Of a DNA stretch of 64,000 nt, positions 55,236 to 63,472 are shown piece after piece. Both the position numbers and the translations under genes were made by a program. A model generated the notes under the pieces. It was given only the letters and a program-made list of their open reading frames with translations, was not told where the DNA came from and ran no database searches. Numbering within the stretch: position 1 is the stretch's first letter; the number at the start of each line of letters is the position of its first letter. The DNA comes from a virus: IMG/VR virus record IMGVR_UViG_3300006802_000077, positions 1-64,000 of that record; one strand, written 5' to 3'.

Positions 55236-55639
55236 TGGAAAAATTAAACAAAAACTTATCCGAAGCTTTAGAATTGGAACCAATCAAGTTTGGTTCTGAC
55301 GAAAACTTACCTGTTTATTCAAATAAACAAGAACCTATACAAGACGATTCCGAATTCGCCAGACACAACATTCGTGAATTGATTGAAAAAGGTAATGTTG
55401 CGATTGATAATCTCCTACACGTTGCTAAAGAATCTGAACACCCTAGAGCTTATGAAGTCGCAGCAGGTTTAATTAAAAATTTATCTGACTTAAACAAAGA
55501 TTTGTTAGAGGTACAGAAAAGAAAACAAGATTTAACTGGTGAAAAACAAAGTAAAAATATGAATATTGATAAAGCTGTGTTTGTTGGTTCCACTTCAGAA
55601 TTGGTAAAATTTTTAAAAAACAATAAAGGACAAGAATAA
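55232..55639 (+). CDS. 16: Small terminase subunit gp16
   Basis: I take ATG 55232 (ATGA overlap with the gp15 stop), giving about 135 residues ('MMEKLNKNLSEALELEP'). Starts at 55220 or 55235 are equally open. The protein is mostly helical: 'FARHNIRELIEKGNVAIDNLLHVAKESEHPRAYEVAAGLIKNLSDLNKDLLEVQKRKQDL' (one central region of roughly 60 residues) is the conserved gp16 coiled-coil region of marine T4-like phages. gp16 binds the packaging start DNA and regulates gp17. It is coupled to the Dps-like gene by a TAATG overlap. Confidence 0.85.
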   Translation: MMEKLNKNLSEALELEPIKFGSDENLPVYSNKQEPIQDDSEFARHNIRELIEKGNVAIDNLLHVAKESEHPRAYEVAAGLIKNLSDLNKDLLEVQKRKQDLTGEKQSKNMNIDKAVFVGSTSELVKFLKNNKGQE

Positions 55640-56073
55640 TGGAACGATTGATTCAACAGTTAAAGGTTATATTGGGTACAAATTTTAGTTTGTATTTTAA
55701 ATCACACAGCTTCCATTGGAATGTGGAAGGTGCTGATTTTGTACAGTACCACACTTATCTTGGTGATTTTTACGAAAAAGTTTTTGATAACACCGATATT
55801 CTTGCTGAAAAAATTCGAATGTTGGATTCATATGCACCAACAGGACTCTCTCGTATGATTGAATTATCAGCAATAGAAGAAACAGAATCGATTCCTGACG
55901 CATTAGGTATGTTTAATGAATTAAAGTCTGATAATGATAAGATGATTGTACAAATTAAAGCTGGTATAGTTTTGGCAGACCAAGAAAACGAATCTGCGGT
56001 TTCAAATTACTTACAAGAACTTTTAGACCAACACCAGAAACACGCATGGTTTTTCCGTAGTATAACGAAATGA
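55639..56073 (+). CDS. Dps-like ferritin-family protein
   Basis: The 144-residue protein is helical and has the Dps signature 'HSFHWNVEGADFVQYH' then 'DNTDILAEKIRML'. Aligned by spacing with E. coli Dps, H26, H38, D53 and E57 stand at ferroxidase positions H51, H63, D78 and E82. The D67 position is glycine (G42) with an aspartate next to it (D43). The lysine-rich N-terminal tail used by E. coli Dps to bind DNA is missing. The family forms 12-mers that oxidise and store iron and protect DNA from hydroxyl radicals. It is locked between the terminase genes by overlaps on both sides (TAATG, ATGA), so it must be made with the packaging proteins. Its role is unknown: it could protect DNA during packaging, sequester iron, or have been recruited as a structural 12-mer. 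Confidence 0.8.
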   Translation: MERLIQQLKVILGTNFSLYFKSHSFHWNVEGADFVQYHTYLGDFYEKVFDNTDILAEKIRMLDSYAPTGLSRMIELSAIEETESIPDALGMFNELKSDNDKMIVQIKAGIVLADQENESAVSNYLQELLDQHQKHAWFFRSITK

Positions 56074-57695
56074 CAGAAGGCGGTTATCTTGGTAATGACC
56101 GACTAAAAAAAGTTGGTGTTGAAATATCATATACCGAAGAACAAGTCAAAGAAATTATAAAATGTTCTGAAGACCCGGTATATTTTATTAAAAACTATGT
56201 TCAGATCGTACACGTTGATAGAGGTTTAATACCTTTTGATATGTGGCCGTTTCAAGAAGAAATGGTCAAAGATTTCCATGAAAATCGTTTTTCAATTTGT
56301 AAGATGCCTCGGCAGGTTGGTAAAACGACTACGACAGTTGGTTATATGTTGTGGTGTGTTTTATTCCAAGATGAATACACGATTGCAATTTTGGCCAACA
56401 AAGGCGCCTTAGCTCAAGAAATACTTTCACGTTTACAGAAAGCTTATGAATATTTACCACTTTGGTTACAACAAGGTATCATTACTTGGAACAAAAGAAG
56501 TGTTGAACTGGAAAACGGTTCAAAAATTTATGCTTATGCAACATCCGCAGCTGGTGTTCGTGGTGGCACATACAACTTAATATTTTTAGACGAATTTGCT
56601 TTCGTGCCTAAGAATATGGCAGACGATTTCTTTACGTCTACTTACCCTGTTATTTCTTCTGGTCAAACGACAAAAGTTATCATTGTTTCAACCCCTTATG
56701 GTCTAAACCACTTTTATAAGATGTGGGTCGATGCGTCTGAAAGTCGTTCTCTTTACAAGCCAATTGAAGTTCATTGGTCGCAAGTTCCTGGCCGTGATGC
56801 TAAATGGCGTGAAGAAACCATAAGAAATACCAGTGAAGAACAGTTTCGCCAAGAATTTGAGACTGAGTTCATTGGTTCATCGGCAACTTTAATATCTGGT
56901 GCTAAATTAAGAAGTCTGGCATTTTTTAATCCTTTATCTTCCGATGATAATTTAGACATTTATGAACAACCCAAACCCGGACATTTGTATATCTGTACGG
57001 TGGATTGTTCAGAAGGTGTTGAACAGGATTATTCAACTATAAATGTTCTTGATGTTTCCCAAACTCCATATAAACAAGTTGCTAAATACCGAAACAATAA
57101 ATTACCATTATTGTTTTTTCCAACAATCATTTACTCGATTGCAAATAGATTCAATGAAGCGTTTGTTTTAATTGAGACAAATAATGTTGGCCAACAAGTT
57201 GTAGATATATTACACTATGACTTAGAATACGAAAATGTTTATAAAATTGACCATCATCACATAAAAGGACAAACAATATCGGGTGGATTCAAACGAGCGG
57301 CCAGTTTTGGTATTAAAACCACCAAATCAGTTAAAAAAATTGGTTGTGCAAACCTCAAAACTCTAATAGAAACTGACAAATTAATCATTAATGATTTTGA
57401 CACTATTGCAGAACTGAACACATTTACAAGAATCCGAGATACATACCAAGCAGAAGAAGGTAATAACGATGACTTAGTAATGGGTTTAGTACTGTTTGCA
57501 TGGCTAACCGCACAGTCATACTTCAGAGATTCTACGAATATTGACATCCGTAGAGTACTTATAGAAGAATATAATATGGCCGAAGAAGAAAATATCACTC
57601 CTGTAGGTTTTATCGAAGATGGACGAAAAGAAGAAATTATAAATGATGGATATGACATTTGGACTGAAAGAGGTTATCCATCTTCAATTTTATAA
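56070..57695 (+). CDS. 17: Large terminase subunit gp17
   Basis: This 541-residue packaging motor (T4 gp17 is 610) has an ATPase domain with Walker A 'MPRQVGKTTT' (79-88, K85) and Walker B 'LIFLDEFAF' (D174, E175), and motif III-type 'VIIVSTPYG'. The nuclease domain has 'TVDCSEGVEQDYS' (D312), 'VLIETNNVG' (E369) and 'NNDDLVMGL' (D467/D468), the expected acidic triad of the RNase H-like fold. It drives DNA into the prohead at the gp20 portal and cuts headful ends. The start overlaps the Dps-like stop (ATGA). High confidence. Confidence 0.96.
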   Translation: MTEGGYLGNDRLKKVGVEISYTEEQVKEIIKCSEDPVYFIKNYVQIVHVDRGLIPFDMWPFQEEMVKDFHENRFSICKMPRQVGKTTTTVGYMLWCVLFQDEYTIAILANKGALAQEILSRLQKAYEYLPLWLQQGIITWNKRSVELENGSKIYAYATSAAGVRGGTYNLIFLDEFAFVPKNMADDFFTSTYPVISSGQTTKVIIVSTPYGLNHFYKMWVDASESRSLYKPIEVHWSQVPGRDAKWREETIRNTSEEQFRQEFETEFIGSSATLISGAKLRSLAFFNPLSSDDNLDIYEQPKPGHLYICTVDCSEGVEQDYSTINVLDVSQTPYKQVAKYRNNKLPLLFFPTIIYSIANRFNEAFVLIETNNVGQQVVDILHYDLEYENVYKIDHHHIKGQTISGGFKRAASFGIKTTKSVKKIGCANLKTLIETDKLIINDFDTIAELNTFTRIRDTYQAEEGNNDDLVMGLVLFAWLTAQSYFRDSTNIDIRRVLIEEYNMAEEENITPVGFIEDGRKEEIINDGYDIWTERGYPSSIL

Positions 57696-57699
57696 AACA

Positions 57700-57706
57700 C
57701 TAAATA
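57700..57706 (+). promoter_or_regulatory. Late-promoter-like CTAAATA before gp18
   Basis: CTAAATA lies 5 bases after the gp17 stop and 50 bases before the gp18 ATG at 57757. It is followed by a strong ribosome-binding site AAGGAG (57745-57750) at ideal spacing. gp18 is one of the most abundant tail proteins, so a dedicated late promoter and strong RBS fit. Confidence 0.6.
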
Positions 57707-57756
57707 GTATATCAAGAAATCTTAAATTGACCCTGTAAAAACATAAGGAGAAATCC

Positions 57757-59442
57757 ATGGCATTCCAATTATCACCTGGGGTAAACGTATCTGAGATTGA
57801 CCTCACTACGGTTGTCCCCGCAGTCGCCACTTCAACTGGCGCAATTGCTGGAAATTTTGCATGGGGTCCAGTCAATGAAATAGTTACCATTTCTGACGAG
57901 GTTCGCCTAGCAGACACATTTGGTAAACCTAATGAAGATAATTATGAACACTGGTTCTCAGCATCAAACTTCCTATCATATTCTAATAATTTAAAAGTTG
58001 TTCGAGCTGCCGGCTCCGGAGCATTAAATGCTGGTTCCAATTCAACCGGAGTACTTGTCGGTAATGATGATGAATATTCAAGTGCTACACTCACTCTAGT
58101 CACCCACGGCGAATGGATTGCAAGATTTCCTGGTGAACTAGGCAATTCACTTAGTGTTGAGATGGTAGACAGCAACACAATTACCACCTTGGCCAATAGT
58201 GGTCTGGACAAATTTGTTCCTTCTGCTGCACCTGGAACATCTACTTGGGTAAATGCACAAGGAGGTTCGGATGATGAACTGCACGTTATTGTAATTGATG
58301 CTCAAGGCAAATTTACTGGTGTGGCAGGACAAGTTTTAGAAACATTCCTTTATGTCTCTAAAGCTTCTGATGCTAAAGATGATTATGGTAATACAAATTA
58401 TTACGCTCAAGTCATAAACAATAGGTCGAAATATATCCGTTGGGCTGCCCACACAGATTTGACGACGGCCGCCGAAAGTTGGGGAAATACAGCTGCCAAT
58501 GTAACATTTGCTAACCTGACTTCAAATGTTACATCAATATTAAATGGTGGTGCTGATGGTACTTACAGTTCTGGAAATACTGTAACAGGTTTAGGTTTGT
58601 TTGCATCGGCTGAAGCTGTTGACGTTTCGTTGTTAATTGGTGGTCCTGCCGATTCGACTGTTGTTAGTGAACTACACGATATTGTCGAATCCAGAAAAGA
58701 TTGTCTTGCTTTCATTTCACCAGAAAAAGCTGATGTTGTAAACAATGCTGGTTCTGAAGCAACAGACGCTATTGCATATCGTGATGGCTTAACATCATCT
58801 TCTTTTTTGGTGATGGATTCAAATTGGAAATATCAATACGACAAGTACAACGACAAGTATCGTTGGATTCCTTGTAACGCTGATGTTGCTGGTGCTTGTG
58901 CAAGAACAGACCAGCAACGTGACCCATGGTACTCGCCAGGTGGTTTAAATCGAGGTATACTTAAAAATGTTATTAAGTTGGCATGGAATCCAAATCAAGC
59001 CGACCGTGATAACCTCTACCAAAAAGGTATCAACCCAATAGTTTCTTTTGCTGGTGAAGGTACAGTTCTGTTTGGTGACAAAACAATGTTGTCTAAGCCT
59101 TCTGCATTTGACCGCATTAATGTTCGCCGGCTGTTTATTGTACTTGAGAAAGCAATTTCCCGTGCTGCACGGTACTCAATGTTTGAATTTAATGACCAAT
59201 TCACAAGAGCACAGTTTGTAAATTTGGTCGAACCATTCTTGCGTGATGTACAAGGCCGCCGTGGTATTACCGACTTCCGTGTTGTTTGTGACGAATCCAA
59301 TAATACTGGACAAGTTATTGACCGTAACGAATTTGTTGGTGATATCTACATTAAGCCCGCACGTTCTATTAACTTTATCCAACTCAACTTTGTTGCGGTT
59401 CGCACAGGCGTATCGTTTAATGAAGTTGTAGGACAGTTCTAA
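57757..59442 (+). CDS. 18: Tail sheath protein gp18
   Basis: The 561-residue sheath protein starts 'MAFQLSPGVNVSEIDLTTVV', the standard myovirus sheath opening. The C-terminal conserved domain includes 'DPWYSPGGLNRGILKNVIKL', 'LYQKGINPIVSFAGEGTVLF', 'DRINVRRLFIVLEKAISRAA' and 'FVGDIYIKPARSINFIQLNF'. The contractile sheath drives the tube through the host envelope. Base composition and the strong AAGGAG RBS differ from the weak RBSs of the fibre genes, in keeping with high expression. It is slightly shorter than T4 gp18 (659). Confidence 0.96.
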   Translation: MAFQLSPGVNVSEIDLTTVVPAVATSTGAIAGNFAWGPVNEIVTISDEVRLADTFGKPNEDNYEHWFSASNFLSYSNNLKVVRAAGSGALNAGSNSTGVLVGNDDEYSSATLTLVTHGEWIARFPGELGNSLSVEMVDSNTITTLANSGLDKFVPSAAPGTSTWVNAQGGSDDELHVIVIDAQGKFTGVAGQVLETFLYVSKASDAKDDYGNTNYYAQVINNRSKYIRWAAHTDLTTAAESWGNTAANVTFANLTSNVTSILNGGADGTYSSGNTVTGLGLFASAEAVDVSLLIGGPADSTVVSELHDIVESRKDCLAFISPEKADVVNNAGSEATDAIAYRDGLTSSSFLVMDSNWKYQYDKYNDKYRWIPCNADVAGACARTDQQRDPWYSPGGLNRGILKNVIKLAWNPNQADRDNLYQKGINPIVSFAGEGTVLFGDKTMLSKPSAFDRINVRRLFIVLEKAISRAARYSMFEFNDQFTRAQFVNLVEPFLRDVQGRRGITDFRVVCDESNNTGQVIDRNEFVGDIYIKPARSINFIQLNFVAVRTGVSFNEVVGQF

Positions 59443-59445
59443 ATA
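59439..59445 (+). promoter_or_regulatory. Late-promoter-like CTAAATA before gp19
   Basis: CTAAATA overlaps the gp18 stop codon and ends 22 bases before the gp19 ATG (59468). A CAGGAG ribosome-binding site follows at 59455-59460. This gives the tube gene its own potential late start in addition to read-through from gp18. Confidence 0.55.
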
Positions 59446-59467
59446 TAAGAGAAACAGGAGAAAATAA

Positions 59468-60013
59468 ATGGCATTAAATATTAACGAATTTAGAAGCCAA
59501 ATGACTGGTGACGGTGCCCGTCCCAATCTATTTGAAGTTTCTATGCCGTTTCCTGGGTTCTCAGCACCAGGAACAGCACAATCAAAATTAACTTTCCAAT
59601 GTAAGACGGCTCAATTGCCTGGCGCCACAATTGGTGTGGTGCCTGTACAGTATTTTGGACGTGAGTTAAAGTTTGCAGGTAACAGAACATTCGCTGACTG
59701 GACAATCACAGTTATTAATGATGAAGATTTTGTCATTCGTAACGCCTTTGAGCGTTGGATGAATGGAATCAATTCACACAATTTGAATGTTCGTAACCCA
59801 GCTGCTTTATCTCCGTTAGGATATACTGTTGATGGAGAAGTCACACAATTTGGTAAACAAGGCGACACCTTGAAAAAATACAAATTTGTTGGTTTATTTC
59901 CAACAGATTTGACACCGATTGATGTTGACTGGGGTTCAAATGATACAATTGAGGAGTTTTCTGTAACTCTGACGTATCAATGGTGGGAATCCGTAGCCGA
60001 TAATGTGGTTTAA
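59468..60013 (+). CDS. 19: Tail tube protein gp19
   Basis: At 181 residues it is close to T4 gp19 (163). 'NEFRSQMTGDGARPNLFEVS', 'FQCKTAQLPGATIGVVPVQYFGRELKFAG' (one block), 'FADWTITVINDEDFVIRNAFERWMNGINS' and 'FSVTLTYQWWES' are conserved tube features. It polymerises on the hub into the inner tube through which DNA passes. A strong AGGAG RBS and a hairpin terminator directly after the stop frame it as the last gene of its transcript. Confidence 0.95.
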   Translation: MALNINEFRSQMTGDGARPNLFEVSMPFPGFSAPGTAQSKLTFQCKTAQLPGATIGVVPVQYFGRELKFAGNRTFADWTITVINDEDFVIRNAFERWMNGINSHNLNVRNPAALSPLGYTVDGEVTQFGKQGDTLKKYKFVGLFPTDLTPIDVDWGSNDTIEEFSVTLTYQWWESVADNVV

Positions 60014-60044
60014 ATATTGGGGGGATTTTTCCCCAATATTATTT
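60013..60044 (+). terminator. Hairpin terminator after gp19
   Basis: A perfect 10-bp inverted repeat, AATATTGGGG (60013-60022) and CCCCAATATT (60031-60040), has an 8-base loop and is followed by ATTTT. The U-tract is short, but the stem is the only obvious strong hairpin between genes in the window. The TAA stop of gp19 runs into it, and gp20 starts 16 bases later. Confidence 0.8.
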
Positions 60045-60059
60045 TAGGATGATAAACAT

Positions 60060-61700
60060 ATGGCAATAAAACTTTTTGGTTTTACTTTAGGACAAAAGGA
60101 CGTTGTTCAGCAACAACCGGCTGAGCAACCTTCTTTTGCGCTTCCTAATGAGGCTTTAGATGATGGCGCAGTAACCGTAACACAAAATGCTTATTACGGT
60201 ACATATGTAGATTTAGAAGGTTCCATTCGAAATGAATTGGAACTTATTACTCGTTACAGAGAAATGGCTAATCATCCAGAATTGGAACAAGCCATTGATG
60301 ATATTGTAAATGAAGCTATTACACACGATGAATCCGGTAGAACGGTAGATATTGTATTAGATAAATTAAAACAACCAGAATCAATTAAGAAAAAAATTAC
60401 AGAAGAATTTGAAAATGTTCTTCGTATGTTAAATTTTGGTAATCTTTCTGATGATTTGTTTAAGCGTTGGTATATTGATGGTAGAATTTATTTCCATGCT
60501 GTGGTAGATGAATCTAAACCAAAAGAAGGTATTAAAGAACTTCGTTACATTGACCCACGGAAAATTCGCAAGGTTCGTGAAATCAAAAAAGACCGAGATC
60601 CAAAAACCGGCGCAAACATAATCAAATCAATTGCTGAATATTATGTTTATTCCGACAAAGGAACAACAACACAAAATTATTCTGCACAAGTAAACTCAGG
60701 TTTAAGAATTGCAACCGATTCGGTTATTAATATTAACTCTGGTTTGATGGATGCAAAGAATACTTTTGTAATTTCTTATCTACACAAAGCAATTAAGCCC
60801 CTCAATCAATTGCGTATGATTGAGGACGCAGTAGTTATTTACCGAATATCAAGAGCACCAGAACGCCGTATTTTTTACATTGACGTTGGTAACTTACCAA
60901 AAGGTAAAGCAGAACAATACTTGCGTGATGTAATGGTCAAGTATCGTAACAAGATGGTTTATGATGCTTCTACTGGTGAACTCAGAGATGACCGCAAGCA
61001 TATGTCAATGCTTGAAGATTTCTGGTTACCACGCCGTGAAGGTGGTAAAGGTACAGAGATTACAACTCTACCAGCTGGTCAAAACCTTGGTGAGTTAGAA
61101 GATGTTAAGTATTTTCAAAAGAAACTTCTTCAATCTTTGAATGTACCTATTTCACGTTTAGAACCACAACAAGGCGGCATGATTGGCCTTGGACGTGTTT
61201 CTGAAGTTACAAGAGATGAAGTTAAGTTTGCAAAGTTTATCCAAAGATTACGCAATAAATTCTCTCAAATTTTTGACGACGCATTGGGCACTCAATTAGT
61301 ATTAAAAGGTATTTGTACTAAAGAGGAGTGGGAAGAATTTAAAGAAAAAATTTATTATGATTATAAAAAGGATAATAATTTTACCGAAATGCGTGAAGCT
61401 GAATTGCTTCGTGAAAGATTGAATCTATTAGGTACAGTTGACCCGTATATTGGTCGTTATTATTCTGCCAGCTGGGTCAAAAAGAATGTTTTACAAATGA
61501 CAGATGACGATATTAAACGTCTGAAAAAAGAAATTGATGAAGAAGAAAAAGAAGGAACAGGTGGTCCTACTTTACAACAAGGACAAGAACCGCCGGCTTC
61601 ACCTGAAGAATATCCACCAGCAGACAATACTGGAGAAGTTGAATCACCAACTCCTCAATTGGATGCTGAGACAGAACGGTATTCTACCAGGTTAAACTAA
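60060..61700 (+). CDS. 20: Portal protein gp20
   Basis: The 546-residue portal (T4 gp20 is 524) is clear from 'LITRYREMANHPELEQAIDDIVNEAI' (one helix region), 'LRYIDPRKIRKVREI', 'ISYLHKAIKPLNQLRMIEDAVVIYRISRAPERRIFYIDVGNLPKGKAEQYL' (the diagnostic portal core), 'MLEDFWLPRREGGKGTEITT' and 'VPISRLEPQQGGMIGLGRVSEVTRDEVKFAKFI' (portal wing). The dodecamer nucleates the prohead, docks gp17 and later joins the neck. The acidic C-terminal tail ('IDEEEKEGTGG' onward) is probably disordered. Because it follows a terminator and has no obvious late heptamer, it may rely on read-through or an unseen promoter. Confidence 0.96.
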   Translation: MAIKLFGFTLGQKDVVQQQPAEQPSFALPNEALDDGAVTVTQNAYYGTYVDLEGSIRNELELITRYREMANHPELEQAIDDIVNEAITHDESGRTVDIVLDKLKQPESIKKKITEEFENVLRMLNFGNLSDDLFKRWYIDGRIYFHAVVDESKPKEGIKELRYIDPRKIRKVREIKKDRDPKTGANIIKSIAEYYVYSDKGTTTQNYSAQVNSGLRIATDSVININSGLMDAKNTFVISYLHKAIKPLNQLRMIEDAVVIYRISRAPERRIFYIDVGNLPKGKAEQYLRDVMVKYRNKMVYDASTGELRDDRKHMSMLEDFWLPRREGGKGTEITTLPAGQNLGELEDVKYFQKKLLQSLNVPISRLEPQQGGMIGLGRVSEVTRDEVKFAKFIQRLRNKFSQIFDDALGTQLVLKGICTKEEWEEFKEKIYYDYKKDNNFTEMREAELLRERLNLLGTVDPYIGRYYSASWVKKNVLQMTDDDIKRLKKEIDEEEKEGTGGPTLQQGQEPPASPEEYPPADNTGEVESPTPQLDAETERYSTRLN

Positions 61701-61703
61701 ATA
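61697..61703 (+). promoter_or_regulatory. Late-promoter-like CTAAATA before prohead core genes
   Basis: CTAAATA overlaps the gp20 stop and ends 17 bases before the ATG at 61721, with AGGA at 61711-61714 as ribosome-binding site. It could start the gp67-like to gp21 unit. Confidence 0.5.
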
Positions 61704-61720
61704 ATTAACGAGGAAAAATT

Positions 61721-61939
61721 ATGGACACACAAAAATTCATACAAAATGTTGCTGACGGCGAATCAACAAAAGCTAAAGAGACATTAGAGAATCTTTTAGC
61801 TTCTAAAGCTTTTGATTCTTTAGATGCAAGAAAACAACAGATTGCTAAAACAATTTATAACGGTGGGCAAACAGAAGTCGAGTCTGAAATTGAAGTTCAA
61901 GACACAGAAGATACTCCTTTAGAAACAGAAGAAGAATGA
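61721..61939 (+). CDS. 67: Prohead core protein, gp67-like
   Basis: The product is 72 residues; T4 gp67 is 80. A helical N-terminus ('FIQNVADGESTKAKETLENL') is followed by a very acidic C-terminus ('EVQDTEDTPLETEEE'). Size, acidity and position between portal and core/protease genes match gp67, an internal scaffold protein cleaved by gp21 during head maturation. Cleavage-like I/L-x-E sites are present in the acidic part. The assignment rests mainly on position. It overlaps the next gene by four bases (ATGA). Confidence 0.65.
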   Translation: MDTQKFIQNVADGESTKAKETLENLLASKAFDSLDARKQQIAKTIYNGGQTEVESEIEVQDTEDTPLETEEE

Positions 61940-62670
61940 AATCATTAGAAGATTTTAAAAATACTTTAGAAGAAGAAAAATCAGACTACTCTAAGTTTGA
62001 TGTGTTAGTTCGTGCTGGGCTTGCTAACAAAGCTCAGCTTGCTCGTATACACCGTGTTTTGGATAAAATGACGGAAGACCGGCCACAATTTAATAATGCC
62101 GATAAAATGATTGTGCAGAATTTGTTCAATAAGATGGTCGACTTACTATCCAATAATAAACAAATTTTTCAAAAAACTAGACAAGCAGTTAGAGAAGAAT
62201 CCGAAGAAGAATTTGAAAATGCAATTCAAATTTCTGAAGAAACCCCAGACTTACCTAAGGACCCACCTTTCGTTTTGGTGTTAAAAAGAAAAGCTATAAG
62301 ACTTTTTCCAAACAAAGTTAAAATGGCTTTGTATTACAACCAAAAATTAGACAAGTATTTTTCAATACCTTACGGACCAAATGTTTCTGCTGGCCCGTTG
62401 CAAGCAGAAGAAGCCGAAGAAGAACAAGTTACGATTGTAGAAGCGGTAATGGACCAATTACATAAGATTGTAGGCAAGAAGCAAGCGAATACAGTTAAGT
62501 TTGCCAACGGCCAAACTAGGAAGGTGGACCACTTCACTGCTTCTGCAATCACTCAAGTACACAATGCCCTCAATGATGAAAACAAAAAGAAGTTTGCAGA
62601 TATGGTTCATAAATCACCTGCACACTTAGCTAAAGCATCAGACTTTGCTTTTAGTAGGGCTAAAAAATGA
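61936..62670 (+). CDS. Prohead-associated protein of unknown function
   Basis: This 244-residue, charged, mostly helical protein lies between the gp67-like and basic core genes, with ATGA overlaps on both sides. The N-terminal 70 residues ('LVRAGLANKAQLARIHRVLD') and the C-terminal 70 ('VDHFTASAITQVHNALNDEN', 'SPAHLAKASDFAFSRAKK') look like separate helical domains joined by an acidic linker ('EAEEEQVTIVEA'). T4 has no gene of this size at this position, to my knowledge. A scaffold or internal core component is likely from context. I do not recognise a named family. Confidence 0.55.
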   Translation: MKSLEDFKNTLEEEKSDYSKFDVLVRAGLANKAQLARIHRVLDKMTEDRPQFNNADKMIVQNLFNKMVDLLSNNKQIFQKTRQAVREESEEEFENAIQISEETPDLPKDPPFVLVLKRKAIRLFPNKVKMALYYNQKLDKYFSIPYGPNVSAGPLQAEEAEEEQVTIVEAVMDQLHKIVGKKQANTVKFANGQTRKVDHFTASAITQVHNALNDENKKKFADMVHKSPAHLAKASDFAFSRAKK

Positions 62671-63104
62671 CATTCTTAGATTGTATTTTAGAGAACAAAC
62701 TAAGTGAGGCAAAAGATAAAATTATCGAGCGTCTAAATAATATTGCGGCAAAAAAATTAGAAGAAGCAAAAAAATATATTGCTTCTGATATGTATGAAGA
62801 AGTTGAGATAGATGAGGCTGCAAACCGCAACATTATTAAGATGGGTAGAATCAGTAAGATTCGCCGTAGGATTCGAAGAAATGCAAAAGGTCGTATTGTT
62901 GTTCAAAAGAATCGCAGACGGTCAGGTATTAAAGGATATAGAATTTCAGGTAATACAGTAAAACGTATTCCTGCCACAGAAAGATTAAGAAAGGCACGTT
63001 TATTAAAACGGTCATGGAAAACAACTAGAAGAGCTAAATTGCGCCGGTCATTGTTAAAAAGGAAGATGTCAATGCGTAGGCGCTCATCAATGGGACTAAG
63101 ATAA
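62667..63104 (+). CDS. 68: Basic prohead core protein, gp68-like
   Basis: The 145-residue product (T4 gp68 is 141) has a helical acidic first half ('FLDCILENKLSEAKDKIIER', 'MYEEVEIDEAA') and an extremely basic second half rich in arginine and lysine ('ISKIRRRIRRNAKGRIVV', 'RRAKLRRSLLKRKMSMRRRS'). Length, charge pattern and position before gp21 agree with T4 gp68, a prohead core component. The basic half might bind DNA or the acidic core proteins; this is inference. The boundary between acidic and basic halves (around residue 50, 'EIDEA-A') could be a gp21 cleavage site. Confidence 0.6.
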   Translation: MTFLDCILENKLSEAKDKIIERLNNIAAKKLEEAKKYIASDMYEEVEIDEAANRNIIKMGRISKIRRRIRRNAKGRIVVQKNRRRSGIKGYRISGNTVKRIPATERLRKARLLKRSWKTTRRAKLRRSLLKRKMSMRRRSSMGLR

Positions 63105-63105
63105 A

Positions 63106-63471
63106 ATGGCATATGAAATTATAAACAACAAAAGAAGTAAATCGGTAATTCGAGTTACTGGTACTGGCGATACTGCAATAAATTTATTAATGTTAGCCGC
63201 TGATAATACAGAAACCATTCAATCAGCCTCAATTACAAGTGTACTGAGTTCTTCAAACGGAATTTGGTCTGTTTATCGTGGTGATGATAATACTGGTGTT
63301 TTAATTTTAGAATTGCCAGATGCTGTTGATTGGCCATTAACAACTCATGATATATCATTGGGTAATACATCAACAGCAAATGTTTTCATTAATAATAGTG
63401 GCGCAAACGGAACTTTAATTTTAACTGTGAGTAAACAAGCTACTTACAACCCGCCGCAGACAGGAATGTAA
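63106..63471 (+). CDS. Small beta-rich head-region protein, unknown
   Basis: The 121-residue protein begins 'MAYEIINNKRSKSVIRVTGT' and has strands throughout ('SITSVLSSSNGIWSVYRGDD', 'TANVFINNSGANGTLILTVS'). Its fold resembles small virion decoration proteins. In T4 no gene lies between 68 and 21, so this is an accessory insertion typical of marine relatives. It starts one base after the previous stop and ends one base before gp21. A head decoration or structural role is inferred from context. Confidence 0.5.
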   Translation: MAYEIINNKRSKSVIRVTGTGDTAINLLMLAADNTETIQSASITSVLSSSNGIWSVYRGDDNTGVLILELPDAVDWPLTTHDISLGNTSTANVFINNSGANGTLILTVSKQATYNPPQTGM

Positions 63472-63472
63472 A

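Noticed and set aside
57257-59526. Reverse-strand open frames under gp17 and gp18
   Set aside because: They are shadows of highly conserved terminase and sheath genes.
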